A stretch of DNA of 5,564 nucleotides from Pseudaquidulcibacter sp041917055 (GCA_041917055.1 JAYRYJ010000032.1:1-5564); one strand, 5' to 3'. Positions 1 through 5,225 are shown, counted from the first letter of the stretch. Numbers and translations: made by a program. The notes: generated from the sequence alone by a model not told the origin.

Positions 1-233
1 GTCGCCACACTCCATTCTTCACAAACTATCGCCCACAATTCTATTTCCGTACTACTGACGTGACCGGCATCTGCATGCTTCCTGAAGGTACTGAAATGGT
101 TATGCCTGGTGATAACGTGAAAATCACCGTTGAACTAATCACCCCAATCGCAATGAGCCAAGGCCTTCGCTTCGCAATCCGCGAAGGCGGTAGAACAGTT
201 GGTTCAGGCGTTGTTGCGAAGGTAGTTGAATAA
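1..233 (+). CDS. tuf: Elongation factor Tu, C-terminal part (5' end outside window)
   Basis: EF-Tu is the GTPase that carries aminoacyl-tRNA to the ribosomal A site in the cytoplasm. Only the last 76 codons are present. The reading frame starts at base 3 with RHTPFF and ends at TAA 231-233. The fragment is the end of beta-barrel domain 3, which helps bind tRNA and EF-Ts. Diagnostic blocks are YRPQFYFRTTDVTG, EMVMPGDN, PIAMSQGLRFAIREGGRTVG and the terminal VVAKVVE, which align with E. coli EF-Tu essentially without gaps. The gene is intact as far as it can be seen. It is followed by a second in-phase stop (TAA 234-236) and then by a hairpin-rich 3' UTR with an intrinsic terminator, so it is the last gene of its transcript. 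The tRNA, secE or rpsJ genes that often follow tuf are not here. Whether this is tufA, tufB or the only copy cannot be told. Confidence 0.97.
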   Translation, partial: RHTPFFTNYRPQFYFRTTDVTGICMLPEGTEMVMPGDNVKITVELITPIAMSQGLRFAIREGGRTVGSGVVAKVVE

Positions 234-237
234 TAAT

Positions 238-295
238 CACTTTGAAATTTTTTGCTCGCCCGCAAGCGGGCGCCCGAGCAAAATAATTTCAAGTG
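238..295 (+). repeat. Long imperfect hairpin in the tuf 3' UTR
   Basis: The arms at 238-258 and 275-295 pair over about 20 bases with two single-base bulges (T241 and T284). They enclose a GC-rich inner hairpin, CCCGC at 259-263 against GCGGG at 266-270. It begins five bases after the tuf stop codon. No T-run follows it (GTTTGAG comes next), so it is not a standard intrinsic terminator. A 3'-end protecting or RNase-processing stem in the tuf mRNA is a reasonable inference. A dispersed palindromic element is the alternative. Confidence 0.7.
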
Positions 296-307
296 GTTTG
301 AGTTCGA

Positions 308-344
308 ATGAAAATTTCTAAGGGCGGCCCGTCGAAATTTTCAT
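308..344 (+). repeat. Second hairpin, perfect 11-base inverted repeat
   Basis: ATGAAAATTTC at 308-318 and GAAATTTTCAT at 334-344 are perfect reverse complements. The 15-base centre contains GGG 322-324 and CCC 328-330, which can extend the structure. The sequence GAAATTTT also occurs in the first hairpin at 244-251, so the two hairpins may be related. No T-run follows. It lies between the tuf stop and the intrinsic terminator, so it would be present in the tuf mRNA. Confidence 0.65.
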
Positions 345-360
345 ACAATGATATTTTTAG

Positions 361-390
361 AAAACCCCAAACTTAGGTTTGGGGTTTTTT
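361..390 (+). terminator. Intrinsic terminator of tuf
   Basis: AAAACCCCAAAC (361-372) pairs perfectly with GTTTGGGGTTTT (377-388) around the 4-base loop TTAG. The 3' arm runs into six T residues (385-390). This is a textbook Rho-independent terminator about 130 bases after the tuf stop. On the opposite strand the A-rich arm also gives a T-run, so it could also stop transcripts arriving from the DUF2806 gene. Confidence 0.9.
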
Positions 391-406
391 GTTTGATGTT
401 TTAAAT

Positions 407-475
407 CCTCCCTTGCGACCAACGGGAGCGGGGGAGGGGGACCGCGTGTAACGCGGTGGAGGGGGCGCGGCGGTT
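407..475. repeat. G-rich palindromic intergenic element (dispersed-repeat type)
   Basis: The stretch consists of a CTCCC/GGGAG pair (408-412 and 424-428), the G-runs GGGGG-A-GGGGG (430-440), a perfect 7-base hairpin ACCGCGT-GTA-ACGCGGT (441-457) and another G5 run (461-465). This layout, G-runs flanking a 'ccgc...gcgg' hairpin and followed by 'ggaggggg', matches short dispersed intergenic elements I recall from alphaproteobacterial genomes. The window has only one copy, so dispersal is not shown here. An open frame through it on the - strand gives a low-complexity Pro/Arg/Ser peptide, which I take to be spurious. Confidence 0.55.
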
Positions 476-613
476 GAGGCGAAAGTAACTTTATTGGCAA
501 AAGTAGCTAGCGGAATAGCTTTTAGAAAACAGCCCAAGTTAATGAAACTCCAGTCTGATGCCCTCGGTGTCACTCAGACAAATTTGGTGAAATTCAAGCA
601 AGTTGCATATTTC
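476..613. other. Gene-free stretch between the G-rich element and the DUF2806 stop
   Basis: Together with the elements above this completes the 380-base region 234-613, which has no convincing gene. No tRNA-like cloverleaf, Shine-Dalgarno-led ORF or transposon end is visible. The only structure of note is the AT-flanked hairpin at 499-523, listed separately. Confidence 0.5.
499..523 (-). terminator. Possible weak terminator for the DUF2806 gene
   Basis: On the - strand AAAAGCTA and TAGCT pair around the loop TTCCGC. After a 2-base bulge, further A-T pairs form and the sequence ends in CTTTT. The + strand also reads AAAAG...CTTTT. It lies about 90 bases beyond the DUF2806 stop codon. The stem is short and AU-rich, so termination would be weak. 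The strong hairpin at 361-388 could act as a backup. Confidence 0.3.
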
Positions 614-1600
614 TTATCGTGGAATTGGGTAACTAACATAACCATTATTGTCCCTTAAAACGAAATGGACTTTTACACCCAGCGAGCTAATTTTTCCCTT
701 CAGTGCAGTCAGATATTTTAGATCGGGTTCAAATGGCTCCTTTTGTAACGTGAATATTTGCTTCCCTAGCCGAGTTAAGGCAAAAGCTTCTATGCTTATT
801 GTCTTATTATTTGTCTGTTCAATTAACAATCCTATCGAAGGTCGCCACCGGAATTCTATCGGTTGGAAATTTAACGACAAATCAATTTTCAAATTTTTGC
901 CTAAACCCTCAAAGCCCGCAATCAAACCCAAACTTTCAAGTTGAGTTAATTCCCAATTTGACATGCCGAATTCTTTGAACCGAGATTTGTCGGGAAAAAA
1001 TAAATCCCCCGCTTGGTATCTTGATAATTTGTAGACTAAGTTTGCCTCATGCTTGCTCATGTTTTTGACGAAATCTATCGTCCGATAGTCGTACGAGCCA
1101 TTGGACTTGAGTTCTCCGGCTAATACTCGACCCCAAATTTCTTGCATTTGTTCATCAGAAAATTCAGATGCACCTTCCTTCCAACGCCTTAGCCAATCGT
1201 CACTTGGTTGCTCCGAGGAAACCTGGTCATCTTCATTTTTGATGGATTCATATGCGTATCCAATTGCTCTGAAAACGTTTTGATCTTTAATCACTTTTTC
1301 TTGGATAATTTGTGCATTCACTTCCAATGCCAAATAATCGTTGTCATTTTCTCTAGCTTTATCAGTGGCTTTTGTTTTTACTAATTTTCCCGACTTGAAG
1401 TCATACTCGTGTGTGCCATCTTCAAGTTTTGCTATTTCTTTCGGTATTTGCTTGTCGGATAGCGCTTCAATTAGTTTCGCTTCAGCATTTCCTTTTGCAA
1501 GTCGCTTAATTTGAATTGGCGCGAACCACGCTTTAACTGGGTCTCGGAACAAATTCAAAAATTTTTCTGCAATTTTAATGACGCCAGATTCAGTGTCCAT
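614..1600 (-). CDS. DUF2806 domain-containing protein, function unknown
   Basis: The 328-residue soluble protein has no signal peptide or membrane segment. The N-terminus (about 5-40) is an amphipathic helix region of the form AEKFLNLFRDP...QIKRLAKGNAEA. Residues 75-130 are charged and probably helical. The family signature is at about 134-195: DDWLRRW, FSDEQMQEIWGRVLAGELK, GSYDYRTIDFVKNMSKHEA. A C-terminal part (about 215-328) contains LTRLGKQIF. These match DUF2806 as I remember it; the biochemical role is unknown. The QEIWGRVLAGE block resembles the ELQELWARLLA block of DUF4393/Abi-alpha proteins, hinting at a defence link. I chose ATG 1598-1600 because a promoter and a TTGGAAAC Shine-Dalgarno-like stretch lie just upstream. 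The frame stays open back to a TTG at 1765, but those 55 residues look non-coding and the promoter lies inside them. The gene is AT-richer than its neighbours (23 G/C in 60 at 1381-1440), suggesting transfer. It is monocistronic. Confidence 0.85.
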   Translation of the reverse strand: MDTESGVIKIAEKFLNLFRDPVKAWFAPIQIKRLAKGNAEAKLIEALSDKQIPKEIAKLEDGTHEYDFKSGKLVKTKATDKARENDNDYLALEVNAQIIQEKVIKDQNVFRAIGYAYESIKNEDDQVSSEQPSDDWLRRWKEGASEFSDEQMQEIWGRVLAGELKSNGSYDYRTIDFVKNMSKHEANLVYKLSRYQAGDLFFPDKSRFKEFGMSNWELTQLESLGLIAGFEGLGKNLKIDLSLNFQPIEFRWRPSIGLLIEQTNNKTISIEAFALTRLGKQIFTLQKEPFEPDLKYLTALKGKISSLGVKVHFVLRDNNGYVSYPIPR

Positions 1601-1636
1601 TTTTATTGTTTCCAAGTCTAATTTTGTTAATTGCTT

Positions 1637-1664
1637 AATATATATCTCGCTGACTTGTTTGCAA
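1637..1664 (-). promoter_or_regulatory. Candidate sigma-70-type promoter of the DUF2806 gene
   Basis: On the - strand TTGCAA (1664-1659) and TATATT (1642-1637) are separated by 16 bases. Transcription would start near 1630, giving a leader of about 30 bases before ATG 1600. That leader contains the GGAAAC ribosome-binding stretch. This supports the shorter start. The whole block is AT-rich, so a chance match is possible. Confidence 0.45.
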
Positions 1665-1743
1665 CTGTAAATAAACCCGACAAAATTTCCTCTGAAGTCA
1701 GCTTGGCTTGAAACCCCTCTCTCACTCAAAGGCGAATTTCCTT

Positions 1744-1762
1744 CTTCCCCATGTTTGGGAAG
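1744..1762. repeat. Small hairpin just downstream of the YdeI-type gene
   Basis: CTTCCC (1744-1749) and GGGAAG (1757-1762) form a perfect 6-base stem with a 7-base loop. It starts about a dozen bases after the stop codon of the 1774-2355 gene. No T-run follows on the - strand, so it is at best a 3'-end stabilising stem. The rest of the 173-base gap 1601-1773 holds only the DUF2806 promoter. Confidence 0.35.
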
Positions 1763-1773
1763 CAATGGAGCGT

Positions 1774-2355
1774 CTAATCCTCCAACCCCTTACCCGCCAA
1801 AATCTTGGGTACACACTTCTCAACGCGGGCGGTGCGGGTGGTGCTTTGTTTTGCGCCGGTGAAATATAAATTATAGCCGCGTTTTCGCCCGGGGGTCAGG
1901 GCTTCAAATGCTTTGGCAAGGGCGGGGTCGGCATCAAGGGCTTGAATAAATTCTTCCGGATAATCCAAATTCTTGCTTTTAGTCATTTCGACCCTTGCAC
2001 CGGATTTTTCAATTTCGATGGCTTCATGAATATATTCGGCAATTATATTGTGCAGCCGATTGATTTCTTCGATTGAAGTAAAGCGAATTTGCCGCCGTGC
2101 CTGCACATTTTCGGTCTGTTGGATTAGGATTTTTTGTTCGTCTTTAAACAATGCACCCTTCATAAAAAGCAAAGCGCAATAATCCTTAAAACCGTGAATT
2201 AAAACAACATGCTGCCCATTCAAACTATAGCAAGGGTGCATCCATTTAAATTCTTCAACAAGGTCAAAACCGCGAATAATTTCCCGCAATTTGAGTTCTT
2301 CGGCCTGCCATTTTCTTGGCTTGTCAAAATATGCGAGGATTTTTTCAAGGCTCAA
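1774..2355 (-). CDS. DUF1801 / YdeI (OmdA)-family protein
   Basis: The 193-residue cytoplasmic protein has the two-part layout of the YdeI group. An N-terminal DUF1801 domain (about 1-115) has RKWQAEELKLREII, EEFKWMHPCYSLNG and FKDYCALLFMKGALFKD. The C-terminal OmdA/YdeI tail (about 128-193) has YPEEFIQALDADPALAKAF and GRKRGYNLYFTGAKQS followed by TTR, ending PKILAGKGLED. This GRKRGY...AKQ...TR...GKG block is the family hallmark. Molecular function is not established; the name 'OmpD-associated' comes from an old genetic link in enterics. I prefer TTG 2353-2355 as start because AAAGGA sits 8 bases before it. An upstream in-frame GTG (2389-2391) would add 12 residues, MCNFPNFERNKV, but has no Shine-Dalgarno and lies where transcription probably begins. 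The gene is 86 bases after rarD on the same strand with no clear terminator between, so read-through is possible. Confidence 0.9.
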   Translation of the reverse strand: MSLEKILAYFDKPRKWQAEELKLREIIRGFDLVEEFKWMHPCYSLNGQHVVLIHGFKDYCALLFMKGALFKDEQKILIQQTENVQARRQIRFTSIEEINRLHNIIAEYIHEAIEIEKSGARVEMTKSKNLDYPEEFIQALDADPALAKAFEALTPGRKRGYNLYFTGAKQSTTRTARVEKCVPKILAGKGLED

Positions 2356-2391
2356 GACTTTATTCCTTTCAAAATTCGGAAAATTGCACAC

Positions 2392-2420
2392 TATTCAAGC
2401 ATACAATCACACTAAGTCAA
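2392..2420 (-). promoter_or_regulatory. Candidate promoter upstream of the YdeI-type gene
   Basis: On the - strand TTGACT (2420-2415) is followed after 17 bases by TGAATA (2397-2392). The -35 is good and the -10 poor. Initiation would fall near 2385, leaving a leader of about 30 bases to the TTG start at 2355. The heptamer CAATCAC (+ strand) occurs at 2404-2410 and again at 2418-2424, overlapping this promoter. Confidence 0.3.
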
Positions 2421-2441
2421 TCACATAAAAATTTGAAATAT

Positions 2442-3314
2442 TTAAGCCTTCTTCCCAAATTCAGCCCATGAATAAAGTGCAAGGCCCGACCAGATTAGGG
2501 CGAAGGTTATGGCTTTGTGGATATTGAAACTTTCGCCGTATAAAAGCGAAATCACAAAAACAATTGAAGGCGCAATATATTGCAACATGCCAATTGTGGA
2601 CATTTTCAAACGCCGCGCGCCGTAGGAAAACATCGCCAATGGAATGGCGGTAAACGGCCCTGCCAAAAGCAATAAATATCCATCATTCGGGCGCGCGCCA
2701 AAAATTTCAATGCCGCTTTTATGAAAAATGAAAAGCGCAATTATGGCGAATGGCGAGACGCAAACCGCCTCCCAAAATAGACCTGCCCCTGCTGAAACCT
2801 GCACTTGTTTGCGTATCAAAGCATAAACAGTGAATGATGCCGCCAATACAAGGCCGACAATTGGTATATGATGCGCCATTATCGATTGATACAAAACCGC
2901 GATTGCCGCCATTGCCACCGCCGCGATTTTAACCGGTTCCAGTTTTTCCTTGAAAACAAAAATCCCAACCGCAATATTCATTAATGGATTTATGAAATAG
3001 CCTAATGCTGCCTCCATAATCATGCCATTATTGACCGACCATGTATAAAGCGTCCAATTCCCTGAAATAAACGCGCCCGATAAAGCCAAAAAGAAAAGCG
3101 TTCGTTTGGAAACCTTGATTGACGCAAAACCATCAAAAAACAAGGCAATCAATAATGCCCAAGGAATTGTCCAAATTATACGCGCGCAAACAATAACCCA
3201 TGGCGATGTTTCGTGCATGGATTTAAGGTATATGGGCAAAAAGCCCCATAATAAAAATGCCCCAAGCGCGATGAAAAACGCGCCTCTTGGCTCTTTGTCT
3301 GCCTCTATTGTCAT
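2442..3314 (-). CDS. rarD: RarD-type EamA/DMT-superfamily permease
   Basis: The 290-residue inner-membrane protein has about ten predicted helices (roughly 12-30, 39-60, 73-90, 100-122, 128-145, 151-170, 178-197, 212-232, 238-260, 266-285), the two-times-five EamA repeat layout at normal length. RarD-specific blocks are GAFLLWGFLPIYLK near the N-terminus, SGNWTLYTWSVNNG (84-97), EAALGYFINPLMNI (101-114), and TAIPLAMFSYGARRLKMSTIG with MLQYIAPS (222-250). The name comes from E. coli chloramphenicol-sensitivity work; the physiological substrate is not known, so no transport claim is made. The start is ATG 3312-3314, four bases after the DUF6157 stop. No Shine-Dalgarno is visible in CGCGCTTAAATAA before it, which suggests translation coupled to the upstream gene. 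The frame is intact. Confidence 0.93.
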   Translation of the reverse strand: MTIEADKEPRGAFFIALGAFLLWGFLPIYLKSMHETSPWVIVCARIIWTIPWALLIALFFDGFASIKVSKRTLFFLALSGAFISGNWTLYTWSVNNGMIMEAALGYFINPLMNIAVGIFVFKEKLEPVKIAAVAMAAIAVLYQSIMAHHIPIVGLVLAASFTVYALIRKQVQVSAGAGLFWEAVCVSPFAIIALFIFHKSGIEIFGARPNDGYLLLLAGPFTAIPLAMFSYGARRLKMSTIGMLQYIAPSIVFVISLLYGESFNIHKAITFALIWSGLALYSWAEFGKKA

Positions 3315-3318
3315 TTAT

Positions 3319-3714
3319 TTAAGCGCGTTTTGAGCGCATTCCCGGTTTTTTGACGATGGTTTCGTCACTCAATAGGCGTTTATATTCGGCACTTTCAATG
3401 GGGAAAACTGCTATTTTGGAATTTTTATCGTGATGCACGCCATAACCCAAAGATTTCACCAATGGCGAGGCGCGCAAACATGCCTGCGGCTTCACAAAAA
3501 ATGCTGCGCGATTGGTTTCATTATTCTCGATTCCCGATTTTTGGCATTGGATAGAAAACAATAAATCGTCAGAAGTCATGGAATATGGCGCTTTACTAAT
3601 CGCGTCTAATTGCAATGCGCCAATCGTTCCCTCTTTCGCGGGTTTGGCGTGATCAAAAGAATAATCTGATGAAACCGTAATTAGGGTGTTGGTGTAATTG
3701 GTTGAATGTGCCAT
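3319..3714 (-). CDS. DUF6157 family protein, function unknown
   Basis: The 131-residue protein has no signal peptide or membrane helix. It follows the DUF6157 pattern through its whole length: STNYTNTLITVSSD at 4-17, TIGALQLDAISKAPYSMTSDD at about 30-50, the strongly conserved CLRASPLVKSLGYGVHHD at 79-96, IAVFPIESAEYKRL at 101-114, and a basic end with MRSKR. Similar small proteins are widespread in bacteria; I know of no assigned activity. The start ATG 3712-3714 matches the family N-terminus. No Shine-Dalgarno precedes it, and the sequence before the ATG is one half of a 19-base dyad, so initiation may be leaderless or controlled there. It is the first gene of a unit with rarD and is divergent from the nitronate monooxygenase. 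Confidence 0.87.
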   Translation of the reverse strand: MAHSTNYTNTLITVSSDYSFDHAKPAKEGTIGALQLDAISKAPYSMTSDDLLFSIQCQKSGIENNETNRAAFFVKPQACLRASPLVKSLGYGVHHDKNSKIAVFPIESAEYKRLLSDETIVKKPGMRSKRA

Positions 3715-3733
3715 ATTTTGTGGAATACAAAAT
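3715..3733. promoter_or_regulatory. Candidate operator: perfect 7+7 dyad between divergent genes
   Basis: ATTTTGT (3715-3721) and ACAAAAT (3727-3733) are perfect reverse complements around the 5-base centre GGAAT. The dyad occupies more than half of the 35-base gap between the DUF6157 start (3714) and the nitronate monooxygenase start (3750). A weak + strand promoter can be drawn with TTGAAT 3702-3707 and TACAAA 3726-3731 (18 bases apart), whose -10 would lie on the right half-site. A repressor bound here could affect both directions. No regulator gene is adjacent, so this is inference from geometry only. Confidence 0.35.
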
Positions 3734-3749
3734 TAAGCAAGGTAGGTAA

Positions 3750-4706
3750 ATGTCTGTCCCCTCAATAATGCAAAATCTTAGGCTCCCGGTGATCGCGTCG
3801 CCAATGTTTATTATTTCCAATCCAAAATTGGTGATTGCGCAATGTAAGGCGGGAATTATTGGGTCTTTTCCCGCATTAAATGCGCGCCCGCCTGAATTAT
3901 TGCATGCTTGGCTGGATGAAATCACTAATGAACTTGCCGAATTTAATGAAAAAAATCCTGAGAGACCCGCCGCACCTTTTGCGGTTAATCAGATTGTCCA
4001 TAATTCAAATGCGCGTCTGCAACATGATGTCGAGGCATGTATAAAATTCAAAGTGCCGATTATAATTACTTCATTGGGTGCTGTGCCTTTGGTAAATGAT
4101 GCTATTCATTCCTATGGCGGGATTGTTCTGCATGATATTATCAATGTCCGCCATGCAAAAAGCGCTTTGAAGAAAGGTGCAGACGGCCTTATTGCGGTTG
4201 CTGCGGGGGCAGGGGGGCACGCGGGAACCCAAAGCCCATTTGCCATTATTCAGGAAATTCGTGAATTTTTTGATGGCCCATTGGCATTGTCTGGCGCAAT
4301 TGCAAATGGTGGCGCGGTATTGGCGGCACAGGCCATGGGCGCAGATTTCGGCTATATCGGCTCGGCCTTTATTGCGACCGAAGAGGCTAATGCCGCCGAA
4401 GCCTATAAACAAATGATTGTAGAATCGGGTGCATCAGACATTGTCTATTCCAATTATTTCACAGGGATTCACGGCAATTATTTGCGTAAATCAATTGAAA
4501 ATGCAGGCATGGATCCAGACAATTTGCCCGAAGCCGATAAAAGCAAAATGGATTTTGAAAAAGCAACCACGGGGGCAAAAGCCTGGAAAGACATTTGGGG
4601 CTGTGGTCAGGGTATCGGGGCAATCAAGGAAGTTCTTCCTGTCGCGAAATTGGTCGATAAATTAGAGGCGGAATATAAAGCAGCAAAATCGCGGGTATGT
4701 AGATAG
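3750..4706 (+). CDS. Nitronate monooxygenase (2-nitropropane dioxygenase family)
   Basis: This FMN-dependent TIM-barrel enzyme oxidises alkyl nitronates, such as propionate-3-nitronate, to carbonyl compounds and nitrite. It is a cytoplasmic detoxification activity. The 318-residue length is normal. In order: LRLPVIASPMFIISNP (10-25), with the early barrel strand and phosphate-side contacts; GSFPALNARP (38-47); PIIITSLG (103-110); the key GAGGHAG at 153-159, whose His157 corresponds to the family's proposed catalytic base; LSGAIANGGAV (180-190) and GSAFIATEEA (204-213), which hold the FMN phosphate; and DIWGCGQGIG (281-290) near the C-terminus. Start ATG 3750 has AAGG (3739-3742) seven bases before it. 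Stop TAG 4704-4706 overlaps the GTG start of the next gene. Related flavoproteins such as FabK-type enoyl reductases share the fold, but the AGGHAG and QGIG blocks favour nitronate monooxygenase. Substrate specificity is untested. Confidence 0.93.
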   Translation: MSVPSIMQNLRLPVIASPMFIISNPKLVIAQCKAGIIGSFPALNARPPELLHAWLDEITNELAEFNEKNPERPAAPFAVNQIVHNSNARLQHDVEACIKFKVPIIITSLGAVPLVNDAIHSYGGIVLHDIINVRHAKSALKKGADGLIAVAAGAGGHAGTQSPFAIIQEIREFFDGPLALSGAIANGGAVLAAQAMGADFGYIGSAFIATEEANAAEAYKQMIVESGASDIVYSNYFTGIHGNYLRKSIENAGMDPDNLPEADKSKMDFEKATTGAKAWKDIWGCGQGIGAIKEVLPVAKLVDKLEAEYKAAKSRVCR

Positions 4707-5101
4707 TGACCAAAATCGCCGCGATAATTTATGCGTGTCTCGCTGCATTCGTGATTATATTCCAAATCGCTTTGACCTTCGGTGCGCCATGGGGCGAATA
4801 TGCAATGGGCGGTTTCCATCACGGCACATATGATGTGAAATTAAAATTTGTGGCTTTGTTTCAAATATTCATTATCGCGGTGATGGCGGTGATTGTATTA
4901 TTACGCGCCGAAATACTCAAAGGCGCGCCGATTGAGGCCGCAAAGCGCGGAATGTGGCTTGTGCTATTCCTAAGTTTTTTGTCGATGGTGATGAATTTGA
5001 TTACACCGAGCAAAAAGGAACGTATGCTTTGGGCCCCGGTGGCGATTGTAATGTTTTTGTGCGCGGCAACGGTAGCGCGAGGAGAGGATGAGCGCGCGTA
5101 A
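4706..5101 (+). CDS. Small four-helix integral membrane protein, unknown function
   Basis: The 131-residue protein has four hydrophobic segments at about 5-25, 46-67, 82-99 and 106-124. The first ends in ALTFGAPWGEYAMGG (22-36), followed by a polar loop with FHHGTYDVKLK. The third helix ends in LITPSKKERMLWAPV (98-112). The GAPWG...GG and TPSKKER...WAP pattern recurs, as I recall, in uncharacterised bacterial membrane proteins of similar size, so it is probably a real conserved family. The start is GTG 4706-4708, whose G is the last base of the nitronate monooxygenase stop (TAGTG). This one-base overlap implies translational coupling; only a loose GCGGG precedes it. No transport or enzyme motif is recognised. 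It is probably co-expressed with the monooxygenase, but a shared job is inference. Confidence 0.8.
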   Translation: MTKIAAIIYACLAAFVIIFQIALTFGAPWGEYAMGGFHHGTYDVKLKFVALFQIFIIAVMAVIVLLRAEILKGAPIEAAKRGMWLVLFLSFLSMVMNLITPSKKERMLWAPVAIVMFLCAATVARGEDERA

Positions 5102-5167
5102 AGTCATTCAGTTTCCCACAAAAGATTGCCTTGTTTCAAGCCTAATGAATAATTTGGGCCAGCTTTC

Positions 5168-5185
5168 GAAAATAGTTTTATTTTC
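5168..5185. terminator. AT-rich hairpin between convergent genes, possible weak bidirectional terminator
   Basis: GAAAATA (5168-5174) and TATTTTC (5179-5185) form a perfect 7-base stem with a GTTT loop, followed on the + strand by CATATTTT. The stem is weak because it is A-T rich. It lies in the 118-base gap between the stop of the membrane protein (5101) and the putA stop (5220), where terminators for both strands are expected. Nothing stronger is seen there. Confidence 0.35.
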
Positions 5186-5188
5186 CAT

Positions 5189-5200
5189 ATTTTGCAAAAT
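5189..5200. repeat. 12-base perfect palindrome ATTTTGCAAAAT
   Basis: This sequence is its own reverse complement with no spacer. It sits three bases after the 5168-5185 hairpin. A loopless palindrome is a poor RNA hairpin but a possible protein-binding site. Chance is also plausible in AT-rich DNA. Confidence 0.4.
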
Positions 5201-5213
5201 TTGGCTTTGCGAA

Positions 5214-5225
5214 TTGTAGCTACAA
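5214..5225. repeat. 12-base perfect palindrome overlapping the putA stop codon
   Basis: TTGTAGCTACAA is its own reverse complement. It contains the putA stop (CTA at 5220-5222 on the + strand, TAG on the coding strand) and the last Leu codon. With the other dyads at 5168-5185 and 5189-5200 it makes the convergent gap unusually palindromic. Confidence 0.4.

Noticed and set aside
373..573. 66-codon open frame on the - strand across the terminator and the G-rich element
   Set aside because: The product is low-complexity Pro/Arg/Ser from the repeat and runs through the tuf terminator. It has no Shine-Dalgarno or recognisable domain.
234..613. A tRNA or the usual tuf-downstream genes (tRNA-Trp, secE, rpsJ)
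   Set aside because: No cloverleaf, acceptor stem or T-loop sequence, and no ribosomal-protein reading frame, could be found.
648..944. 98-codon + strand frame inside the DUF2806 gene
   Set aside because: Antisense shadow of a recognised family. It has no recognisable domain or ribosome site.
1601..1765. N-terminal extension of the DUF2806 protein from a TTG start
   Set aside because: The promoter and ribosome site lie inside it, and its residues do not resemble the family.
3653..3925. 90-codon - strand frame across the divergent gap
   Set aside because: It overlaps the starts of two recognised genes and shows no family features.
4071..4412. 113-codon - strand frame inside the nitronate monooxygenase gene
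   Set aside because: Antisense shadow. The + strand frame has all the expected FMN and catalytic motifs.
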